NCBI GenBank assembly: GCA_950106755.1
Contig: OX467082.1
Coordinates: 17,608,001 to 17,672,000 of the forward strand
Direction of reading: 5' to 3'
Origin: Climacium dendroides
Taxonomy: Eukaryota; Streptophyta; Bryopsida; Hypnales; Climaciaceae
DNA: 64,000 nucleotides
The position numbers and the translations under genes are program-made. Shown here piece after piece: positions 35,671 through 46,134 of this stretch. The notes below the pieces were generated by a model. It saw nothing but the letters and a program-made list of their open reading frames with translations. It was not told where the DNA came from and did no database searches. Within the stretch, counting starts at the first letter, position 1. Each line of letters begins with the position of its first letter.

Positions 35671-37235
35671 GGAGCATATTTTGAATGATTATGAATTTTT
35701 GAAGTGATAGTGAAAAAAATTCATATCAAATACACAATCCACTTAAAATGGCTTGGTTTTGGTATGATGGCATGGCACATCTTTCAACCAAAAGTCAATG
35801 AGAAACAAATGAAAATCATCTACTCAATATTGCAAGCTTAAAGGACATTAAAGTTATCCTAATAGTCTTGAAAATCATCTTCTCTTTGGTCTTATAATCC
35901 TATATTGCATTTGAATTTTTAATCAACTTGTATTTTTTGGAATGATAAGAAGGCATGATTGCATTAGGGATTGCATGCAATCTTATCACATTGGATTTTT
36001 TCTTTCCAAATAGAGGTTAAGCACAAAAGAAGAGGATCAAAAGTTTTTTAAAGCATAGTTTCTACTTCATTTGAAAGTTTGATATGATTTTACTTCAATT
36101 TTTCTTCAATTTTTTTTGGTAATTTGAAAATTTCAAAAAAACACTGAAAACACTGAACATACACTAGACATTTAACTTCATCTTTAGAAAATAAAATTAA
36201 GAAATTTAACTCATAAATAGTGGAAAAATGGAAAAAATAGAATTGAATATCGAGGTTTGACTACAATATCGTGGACTTTGTCTTTTAAGGATTAAACTTA
36301 TGATAGGTCATAATTATTTTACAAATTGTTGTCACTGACTATAAAAGTTGCAATCTAAATCCGGCTAGTTAACAAATATCCTATTCTTAAGCTCAATAGA
36401 ATATTGAATAGAATATATTAAAAAAAATCCTTTTAAAAAATTTAGAAATTCTACAACTTCAATGACAAAGTATAGAAAAATTTGAACTTTGGACCTCCCA
36501 TAATTGAAAGTAGTACTTCATCATTTCAATATTATACTTTAGATGCTCATTGTTTTTATTGAAATACAATGAAAGGAATAAGTTATTCAAAATAATAATG
36601 AATTTCATAGGAATTGCTAACACATGATTTTATTTTCTAGAAATTAAACATGACTTTTTTCAAGGTATCAATGGAAGATCATAATATACCAATGGAAAGA
36701 CATAATGACAACTTTTTGGCAAAATTTTATACAATTGATTTGGATAAAAACTATATTGACGAGACTACTAAAGAATGAGTGGCAACACACTAGATAATAA
36801 TCACATGGATGTAATTAGCATAGCTTTTACTCACCAAAATGGAAAGATACTTTTCTAAACCTTGAAATTTCTAAAACTTCATCAATTTTGCCAATAGAAG
36901 GAAAAATCTATTCATGGTATGAAAAGAAGGGCTTTTGGAGGGGATTCTTGGTGCTAGATTGCACTAGACAAAAATAATTTGGCTAAAAAGTGCCAAAAAT
37001 GCCAAAGAACTCAAATTAAAAAAATATTGGATGAAATCGCCACATTGTGGATGAATACCAAATTATAGCCAACCAACCATGTGATAAATGCTAATGTTGA
37101 AATTTGAAACACCACTATTATAACATTTTATATTGCTACTTTGACACTTCTTAGAAAATGAAAAAAATAATAATAATAATGAAAACTATAGGAAATAAAA
37201 TTATCCCAAGAATGTTGATTTCATTTCAAACTCTA
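35671..37235. other. AT-rich intergenic DNA, nothing recognised
   Basis: No gene or repeat partner is identified. Confidence 0.45.
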
Positions 37236-37311
37236 CCATTCTTGAACATGAAGGCTATTCTCGAACATGAAGGCTATTCTCGAACATGAAGGCTATTCTC
37301 GAACATGAAGG
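37236..37311. repeat. Four tandem 19-bp units
   Basis: The unit CTATTCTCGAACATGAAGG is repeated exactly at 37255, 37274 and 37293, preceded by a one- or two-base variant at 37236. Near identity suggests recent expansion. Confidence 0.9.
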
Positions 37312-37942
37312 CTAGAATGTTTCTCATGTGGGATTCAAGGAGGGGCCTCAACTTTCAACAATAAAACGGGTCCACAAATGGACTTTTAGTGTGAGAAAAA
37401 ATCAAGAAAGTACATAACATTATTTGACAAGGCGAAAGTATACCTTCAACAAAAAGTTACAGAAAATATCATATGTAGTTGTGAAGCTCTGAAAATCCAA
37501 CAACTAGGTAATTGGAGAAGATACATCAGCATCATGCAATCAAGAAACATACTAGGCAATTAGCTACAGTGACAAATGTCAAACACCAATTGCAAATGCT
37601 TTTCACCAATCCTCTTCTCCCCTGTTAGATAGATTACATTGTTCCTCATGAACCGCACAGACACCCTCGTAACATTGCTCAATAATGTATGGCATAGCCT
37701 ATTTTACACAGTACAATAATGTAGAGATATTAATATAAACATAAACATGTAGATAATATGATACAGAGGTGTGCTAAGAATAATCGCATGGCACTCGATT
37801 GGTGCCTATAATATGCCCGGAATTATACTACAAAGTGCAGAAGAATTAACAGTGGGTGCAATCCCCTCTAGGAAAACCTGACTTAAGTACAATAGTGCTG
37901 CCCAGGGAAGTTGAAAGCTCATGACTCCATAGCAAGGATTGC

Positions 37943-40900
37943 TCAGGAGTTCAGAATATACTCGATCTCCAGAGACAATTCGTTGCGCCTCATGAATGGC
38001 AGTGTGAAAGGAGGATTGAACTGCCACCATCCCATCATCCCCAGTTACGAGCGTTGAATATGAGCCAAAATTAGTAATTAAACCACATAGTTCCATAGTT
38101 TAGGGTTTAGGGTCTAAACCCTAAACCACATACAACTAACATGCATTCAACAACAAAGCTACAAATGCAATCTGAAGAGTCACGGTTGTGCAAATGCCTC
38201 CTTCCCCATTCCTCCATGAAAATTGAACGGGGGACGTGGGCTCATCAAAGTTTTCCAACTGGTGATTTCAACAGACTACCTAATCCAATTCATGGAGCAT
38301 TCAAGACGAAGAATGAGAGATGAAGAAGTTTGTATGGAAAATGTCCAAGAACTCGCCACCTAACCCTCCATTTTTCGGCCCTGTTCTGGAAACAAGAAGG
38401 TTCATAGTCGTGCATTCATCCTTCCCGCATCTCGGTGAACCAGGGATGTGACTTCCTATGACCAGCGATTTCAACAAAACTAGCTAAAACCAAATTCATT
38501 GAGCATTGGAGACAAGAAGTTTGTGTGGAGCTTGCCACGTACCTTTCCATTTCTTGTGCAAAGAGGAAACGAAGGGATTGCAAGGGAATAGGAATGAAGT
38601 TTAGAATTCAACAAATAAAATGGTACCTGCGCAACTTCGGGCTGCGCATCTGGTAGTACGCACACCACAGGGTCTTTGAGCAGAGCCCTGCGCAGCGCTT
38701 GCTCCCGCCGTTGCACCTCCCCATCAGTCACGAATCCGGAGAATATTGCCACCACCACTTTCTTGCCAGGCACTCTTCGAATGCGCACTGCTGGATCCAC
38801 AGGCTCTGGAGCGTCCTCGTTGTACTTGGCTGGCAACACAAACGACATTCGCCATTGCCCTTCTCCTGCTCCCTTCTGCACCACCACACCCGTCGAACTT
38901 CATCAATTATAAGCCCCCTCATAACAGCCTCTACCAACGACACTGATTAGTCTTAATAGTACTTGTGACGCTAATTTTCCCCTTTCACTACTAGGACAAA
39001 TCTGTGTAATCTTCCACATGCAAGTGACAATGAGTGCACAGCATGCTTGATTTCCTACTTTTCCAGGTCCCAATTGGAGAGATGAACATGCAGAGATTGT
39101 AAGAGACATATTCATAAATGGCTCATTTCAACTCCTATAAATATGGCTGTGGTCTTTCTCGGTCATTCGGTCACTTAGGGCAAAGGATTTCTAGGTTAGT
39201 ACCTGTTGAATGACAGGGGTGGTCATGTCCATTTTTTCCCCTCCTGATTGACCTTTATTCGTCATCACAGGTGTTGTCATTGCCATCTCAGATCGCTTTG
39301 AATTCTGCTTCAACAGCAACAATGCTCAGTTGTCAACATGAGTTGCATACTGGTTAAGGACTTCGTTCACTTCTGCGCTTGGTTTTGCGAAACTAGAGTT
39401 CGACTTTCTTGCCCGATATAGAAGCCCTCATATTATAAAATTATCTTCAGATTGCTCTTCATTGGAATTTGTGTATCAAAAGGCAGCACAATTCCAAGTA
39501 ACTTCAAAGTAATGTTCACAAATAGTCAATACTTTGGTAAGGTCCTTGTACCTTGCCAAAGAGATATGCAGCAAGAGTGTTAAAGGCTTGACCCGAGCTG
39601 GAGAAATCAAAGCCGGTACGCCCAGTCATTGTTGTCTCAGCGACTACATACGGCTGATCAGGAACCACCCAAAGCAGAAGCTTGTCAATATAATATTCAT
39701 TCGTAACTTGAGCAGATGAATTGAATTTTACTGGTCAATCATATGCAACACCTAATAGAGTTCACTGGCACAGTGCATGAATTCTACACAGAACTCGCTC
39801 CAGGACTCCATCACCAATCTGGAGATAAAGACTGTTGTGATGGCTTACCTTAACCTCCCGGATTTCGTAGTCTTCTGCACGCCGAACAAGATCATAGGGT
39901 ATACTCTCCAGATCAGGCACTGAAATATAAACCCCACGTGGTGTCTCAACATACAAGCTAAGAACACCATAAATGTGAAGATTACAGCAACTTATTACAA
40001 TCTCAATAACTGTAATCAAGAAGAAAAAGCAAAACATTCTAGAGTAATATTCACCATGCACCCTTTCCACAGAAACACAAAAAGAATCTGGAGCACTGAA
40101 ATACTGAAGAACTAGCTCACTTTTAAAGCAATTTATTCCATTGCCAGGCTTGCAATCAAACATGCCAGTTAAGGACTGGATGAATGGAAATAGTTAGCTA
40201 TAATGTGAGCCACACCCGCCTTTGGATACATACCATGAGCTCAAGAAGAATCTGGATTCCTTTTCTTGCCTCACTATTCATTGATTCCAAGGGAGATCTA
40301 AGCAGCTCCTCAAGAATATTATGAGGAAAGACAAGGTGCTGATACAACAAAAGGTGCAATAGTGGAAAGCAGGAGCTACAACACAGTAAAATGTATGTCA
40401 TTATCAACAGCCAGGACAATACGTTGTGGAAATTGTATAGGGGCTCACCACTCATCAAAGCTTCCTCCAGGTTTCTTGCCTCAGTCGGAATCCTTGGAGA
40501 ATTTACATACTTAGACACTTCCGTCGCCAAATCTTGAAGAGCTGCACAAAAGAAAAATTCAATAAAATTCAAAATCAGTCTAACGCTACACAACATTCAT
40601 GAATGGGAAGGTAGGTTTTCCGTCTAAAGTAGCACTGTTACAAGAATATATTCCTGCTACAGTGGCCCACAATACATGGGAAGACTTGCATTCAAGATTT
40701 CTACAGTGAAAGGAGAGGTAAAGCCAGGGGGCCCTGCCTTGAAGTTATGTTATGTAGTCGAGAACCCGCCCTCTAGAGGTGTTCTAGAAAACATAGTGGC
40801 AGGGTGACAGTAGAAACTGCCCTGAAATGACGTTCCAATTGGCAGGGATTAACGTGGCTGGGTATCTAGAATACCTCGGGACGTTCACTACTGTCCTGTG

Positions 40901-41147
40901 GCGTTCACAACAGGTCTGCAGAGCCAATGCAGTAAGTTAGAAACCAATGCTTACAGCGTTGTGATTGTGCGGCGGCTTGTTGCGAAAGGGCCTGCAGCAA
41001 CGACAAGCGGTTGCTGTTGGCTGTGTTGTTGCTGCTCCTCATCAGCACTTGCATACGCTTTCCTTGAGAGCTGGACTTGGCAATCCCACAAGGTGGCAGG
41101 CCCCCAATGCCTGCTACTGTTGTAGCCGCACAAGACATCGTCGCCAT
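37943..41147 (-). CDS. SOUL family heme-binding-like protein, plastid-targeted
   Basis: Seven minus-strand exons (40955-41147, 40449-40541, 39849-39919, 39552-39653, 39203-39304, 38627-38875, 37943-38020) close in phase to 295 residues. The protein matches the plant SOUL type represented by Arabidopsis At3g10130, thought to bind tetrapyrroles in chloroplasts or plastoglobules. Visible features in order are a Ser/Ala/Arg-rich, acid-poor N-terminus of about 60 residues fitting a transit peptide, DLATEVSKY and EEALMSVPDLE (about 67-101), EDYEIREV (about 111-118), VVAETTM..GRTGFDF (about 122-138), LAAYLFGK, two MTTPV motifs (154-187), [11 protein letters not shown] (about 194-204), [13 protein letters not shown] (about 222), [10 protein letters not shown], and the C-terminal [19 protein letters not shown]. 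The start is the first ATG in the exon that gives the transit peptide. No truncation is seen. Intron 2 holds an odd 105-nt open segment and intron 6 a telomere-type palindrome (listed separately). Confidence 0.92.
38098..38128. repeat. Palindromic telomere-type motif in SOUL intron 6
   Basis: Two TTTAGGG units run head to head into two inverted units (TTTAGGGTTTAGGG then TCTAAACCCTAAACC), making an almost perfect inverted repeat. Confidence 0.85.
38215..38560. repeat. Imperfect duplication inside SOUL intron 6
   Basis: The segments 38260-38345 and 38465-38545 share GATTTCAACA, CCAATTCATKGAGCATT, GACAAGAAG/GACGAAGAA and GAAGTTTGTRTGGA motifs. Noncoding, about 205 bp apart. Confidence 0.55.
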
Positions 41148-41426
41148 TCCCCCTAAAACAACTCAACTCGATGCGGTAATCTCTGGCATTCAATCCACAA
41201 ATTGGCGGGACAAGTAAATTCAAGCACTTGCAAGTGGAACCCTAAATTTAAAAATTCATAATTACAACCCTAATTTCGAAGACACGAGACTGAGAACGGA
41301 CTCGCACATTGAAAGTTTGCAAGCAAAATTGTGCACAGCACAATACTTTGCAAGAAGAAATAATAATAATCCAATTTTTTTAATTCGAGGGCTTCTGGTT
41401 GCACAACCTTAACGTACTTCGAATGC

Positions 41427-41645
41427 TTAGACTGATGAAATTTGCAATTTCAACAACTTCTCTAAAATTTCTTCATACCCACAGCCACCACATGAAATGG
41501 TAACTTCCAACATTCGCTCAGCTGCCATCACAAGATAATTCAAAACCAAAACGACGGTCTCACCTTCAATGTTACAAAGATTCACAATCCTCAATGATGC
41601 AATTCTTCGAAGAGCTCCCAAACGCGACGGCTCACTCACATCAAC
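41427..41645 (-). pseudogene. Possible FBD-like (F-box protein C-terminal) fragment
   Basis: A minus-strand open segment of about 70 codons reads LRIVNLCNIEGE, then VLVLNYLVMAAERMLEVTI, a pattern like the FBD domain at the end of plant F-box/LRR proteins (hydrophobic strand, a GxE turn, then 'lL..a..Le.m.I'). There is no ATG in frame; it opens from a GTGAGT sequence that itself looks like a splice donor. No F-box or LRR exons are found upstream. Most likely a gene fragment; chance similarity is possible. Confidence 0.3.
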
Positions 41646-41831
41646 TAAGTGAGCTCCCCACCAGATTGAGCGGCAACCCCAGCAGATTGACCGATAGTGT
41701 GAGAGTTTATGACTGACGTGGGTGTCTCTCTCTTGCTGCGAAAACTTACGTTACTTTCCATTTGCCGTGGTTTCACAACCACAGAGTCAAAGAGCGGCGA
41801 GTTTCTGACTCGCAAACTTTTCTTGCTCCTG

Positions 41832-42088
41832 TCGAAACAAGGGCCAGGGTGAACTGACCCCCTCATTGCCCCATTTTAACCCTGGAGAAAATGCTGTGGA
41901 ATTTTTTATCTGCAATCAGATGAATTTTTTTGCAAATTCTGAATTCAGATTTTCAATGAGCGTCCCCAAATTAGCTAGGGATGATGTAGAAAAATAAAAA
42001 AGTTATGGCAAAAAATAGGGGGCTTTTTTTCACAATTAACCCTGGCCGGGGCAATGAGGGGGTCAGTTCTCCCTGGCCTCGAAACAAG
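41832..42088. mobile_element. 237-bp TIR element (41842-42078) with perfect 10-bp target duplication
   Basis: Terminal inverted repeats of 31 bp, 41842-41872 and 42048-42078, begin GGCCAGGG and differ at only one position. They are flanked by identical TCGAAACAAG repeats at 41832-41841 and 42079-42088. A 9-11-bp duplication and long inverted repeats suggest a Mutator-like miniature element. A related end lies at 60686-60716. It sits about 700 bp upstream of the SOUL start codon. There is no coding capacity. Confidence 0.9.
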
Positions 42089-44295
42089 TGGCATCGTGTT
42101 CCCAACAATGGGAACTTGAATATGTTCAGTTCCATCACAAGGTTTGCTCTTGTCATTGCTCAAGTTGCAAGATTAGGGGAAGTCATAGTAGGAACTCAAC
42201 CTTTCAATGTTCTTGCTAAGATGCTATTATGTCTTGAGGATGAGTACAAAATCTTTCTACAAGTTTGTTGAAAGTTCTCCACTGCAAATCCTCTATTGCC
42301 ACATTGCATTGTCAAAATTATTGAACCCACCATTTCAAAAGGGACTCCTCCTATTGTGTGGACAATAGCTTCAATCGATTGTCTCTGTTTTGCACTCGCA
42401 TGCTTTTTAAAATTATTTAAATAAAATGTTAAGAGAAAGAAATTCTAATCTTTAAAGAGTTGACATAAATGAGAGTCTATTAACCCTCCAAAAATATCAA
42501 GACATTTATTGAATTAAAATAATAATAATTTTAAAAAATAGAATTTAATTTAATGTTTTGCTACTCTCAATGCTATTAGTGACACCTAATGGAAGATTTT
42601 GGAGCCTAGTTTTTGAATCTAGAGACCGTAGTGGTGAGATTTAGAAGTCCACACTTTTGGTAACAACATCCTTTGATGAAGGTGGGTGATTAGTCTTCAA
42701 AACTTTATTGAGATAAGACATTATGTATATATTTAATCTTGGCCTTGAAAAATATTAACCACTCAATACTTTGATTGAGTTGAAGAAGTAGAAAGTGCAA
42801 AATTAATATGTATAGAAACTCATTGATTTTTTTTTAATATTTGATGATCTAAGTGATTGTAAAACGTGAAAGATTACAACTAAGAGTTTTAGAAGGTGAA
42901 GGGAAAGTTTGAAAAAAATCTCTCCATTCAAAGATTATAAGATTTGACCAATGAAATGTAGGTGTTGACTATCATGGGTAGCACGCTTCTATATATACAA
43001 TTCAATCTTTTTCTTTTAAAAAAATAGTAAATTGACATCAATATACTTCTAAGAACATCTTTACTGGTCGCTACATTTGAAATGTGACTTGCTAAATGTG
43101 GTTTGAAAAACTTGTAGTGCCAAGAATAATCAAGACTTGGCCCCTATCATGACCTAGCAATGAGGGGTGTCAATAAAGTATATAAAAGGCCTACATAATG
43201 GCAAGTTTTAATACATGAAGAATGTCAAGTTTTTTTGTACCATGTGACTATTTTTTAATTCCTAGATAGAAATCATCCCTATTAGCTCCAACCATGCTTA
43301 ACAATTTGTGGCTCTTCGATTAAGAGTCCTTCCAATTAGCTAGGAACAAATACACATGTAATCAAGGATGATCTTTGATGATATTGCTTCAACAACTATA
43401 TACATTCAAGTCAATGTGGTGGTTTATAGATGGATCAATCAAGTTTGAGAGGAAGTAAATAAAGGATTGTAGGTTGTGTGCAATGTGAGCTCCATTCTTA
43501 ATTGCTTCGACAATTTTTTTTTGCAGTCAAATCCTATGATCAATCTCATCTTAACTTGATGTCATGAACCCATAACTAGTACCCATTAACTAGATGGCAT
43601 CATAACCACCAAATGTAAAAGGCCAACTTTGAAAAAGTCTTCAACTCTTGTAAGAAAATATGACATGATTAGCAGATTGTTTGTAGCAAGGACAAATTCA
43701 ATCCCTAGAACAAAGAGTCAAAAGAAGTGGCATCAAGTATGCTATATGCCATCCATGTTGGCATTGGTCACACAATAACATGGTAACTAATGTTTTTTTC
43801 TTATCACACATAACATGGAAGACCAACTAGCACAATTGCTAGCTCTAGATGACCAAAATCTTCTATAGGAAGGTAACATGGAGCACAATTCTTGAAGTGC
43901 TCTCAACATTCTTGTCCATCTTTGCCTTCAAGCAACAAAATGCCACCAAGTAATACATCCTTCACGTGAAGAATAGTTTGCCTTGCCTTCACATCAAGGG
44001 TTGTTGGTGCCTCACATTGAAGATAGACATAATTCCCTCAAGAGAATCTCTTAAACTAAGGTCACTACGCTCCACTACAAATGTTAACATACCTTAAAAT
44101 ATCACAATGTTGAACAATGGATAAGTTTTCCATGGCTATACGCATGGCCCTTTTGAAAAACTCTACTCAATCCTATAGACATTGAACCACTGCTCACACA
44201 ATTTAAACCATTTTGACAACGATCGACCAAGGAAGTCTTAAAACAAAACCCATCCAAAAGCATCACCGTACCTAGAAACGCAAACTGTGTGACGC
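42089..44295. other. AT-rich intergenic DNA, nothing recognised
   Basis: The plus-strand frame running out of the TIR element to 42271 continues for about 60 codons beyond the insertion, but has no recognised family. The remainder holds no supported gene. Confidence 0.4.
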
Positions 44296-44299
44296 TCAA

Positions 44300-44845
44300 G
44301 GTATGCAATGCAGTCTAACAGTTGCTCTCAAACGCACACCCCACAGGTTCAGTCCACCGACAACCAACATGCTCTTCCGCTTACCAAAGCATGTCAATTT
44401 CTCCAAAATTCAATCCCTCGATCCTCATTCCACATCAACATTGAAGAATCTAATATCATCCCTACTGTCAACTACATATACGAAATGAATGTCCTACATT
44501 ATAGAATTCAACCCAAACAAAGAAATGAAATGCAATCTCAGGGTACATAATGCAGAACAGTCACTCATTGACACTCCCTCAAATGCACATACACCACATG
44601 GTTGCAGTCCAACAACAACCAATTCAACATGCTCCTCCGCTTACCAAAGCACGTTTCTCTAAAACGCAATCTCCCAATTCTCGTAACACATAAACATTGA
44701 AGAATCTCAAAACCCTATATTACTTGCTAACATAACAGGACTTCTCATACCGATCCAAAATGAATGTCCTACTCTGTAGAATTAAAAGTATTCCCCTAAT
44801 CATATTAAATCCTCCCAAACAATATCAATTGATGCAATGCAATCT
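44300..44845. repeat. Imperfect tandem duplication, unit about 260 bp
   Basis: 44300-44545 and 44555-44840 align. Shared motifs are ACATGCTCYTCCGCTTACC, AAAGCAYGT, CATTGAAGAATCT, AATGAATGTCCTAC and TGCAATGCARTC. Short overlapping frames in it are not convincing genes. Confidence 0.65.
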
Positions 44846-45318
44846 TCTGTGTGGATAAAAGTAAGCAGAAGGTGTGTGATCTAGTTGGAAGGGGAGCGAG
44901 TATTGAGTTGGGAAACACGTGGTGGGCACCTGTGCAGCAGTATTGCGGGGCTCTGAAAGCTGTACAGGCACTTCGGCATCAGATCACTACACCAGCTACT
45001 GAAAGCTGCATTCGCAAACAGTCACACAGTTTTATCATTCAGTAATTACTCATAGTTAACCCTGTAAAACTGCGGAGGGCAAAAAGAAAAAATCTAGATT
45101 TGAATTAGGTGAAAATATTCTGATCATCCAGAGTTCTAGCAATGGCATCAAAGACCCCAAGTCGGAATTGCACTCCATTTTGACATTCTATCACTACAAT
45201 TTGTGGTGAGAATTAACCACCCCCAGTTCTTGTAGTGTCTGTTCTCCAACACCACTTGATAGTAATTCCACTAGTAAAACTCACCCCATACCACAATCCA
45301 TACCACAATCTTTGTAGC

Positions 45319-45540
45319 AACGTTTGAACGTTAGAAAACAATGCAATTGACATTCCACAATCATTCCACAATGCAATTGACATTCAACGTTGCTACGTGA
45401 ACAACGTTTCTGAACATGTTTGCTGAAAATGTTGTGTGTACTGAAGTACGTTCCATAATTTTTATTTGCTGAAAAAATGCACGTTGCTTAAGCATCTTCG
45501 AAAACGTTGCCACAAAAGTTTCAAACGCTGCTAAAACGTT
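45319..45540. promoter_or_regulatory. Cluster of six AACGTT motifs
   Basis: AACGTT occurs at 45319, 45327, 45386, 45403, 45503 and 45535, most followed or preceded by TGC/GCA, together with further ACGTTG and TACGTG sites. AACGTT is a palindromic ACGT-core bZIP-type site. The cluster is 595-816 bp beyond the stop codon of RPAC1, so it is not obviously a promoter of that gene. A decayed palindromic repeat is an alternative explanation. Confidence 0.35.
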
Positions 45541-46134
45541 GCTAAACACTACCAATTGTTGTGAATGCTTTACAACAATTCTCAAAGTGACTCCTCAGAC
45601 GTTTTTTGGTCTCCGCATCGTCACAGAAAAATTCAAAGAAGAGGGCATTGCCAAAGGGGACTTTAGCAGTATTGGGCTGGAGCTGCCCTAAGCATTGCAA
45701 ATACAAGGTTTCCCACAAAAAGATTTTCTGATTGATAGAACGTACAAGTATTCAATTCTTCCAAAACACTTGATTGGATGGCACTTGCATTGCGATGGTT
45801 GCATCGCGCATGGGCTCTCTGCTTTCGGTTCTAAATCATGAATTTGTCTGGGAAGATTATGGCGTAAGCATTACTAGTAGAATGCTCCTGTAGCTTTACT
45901 AGTAAGGAGAACATAGCACGTATCAATAATTTTAGATCCACTAAGCTGCAGACCTTCAGTTCAATCGAATTGTGTCTCGCGATACAAATACTCCTAATCT
46001 TCCAAATCCCAGTGCATAGAGGATCAGGTAAACTTCAACATAGGAGAACTGTAATTTCTCTACCCTCGATCATTTCCAGACTGAAATCTGGGGGTATGAT
46101 CCAAAAATGTGATTTGTGGGAATCAACGCCACTC

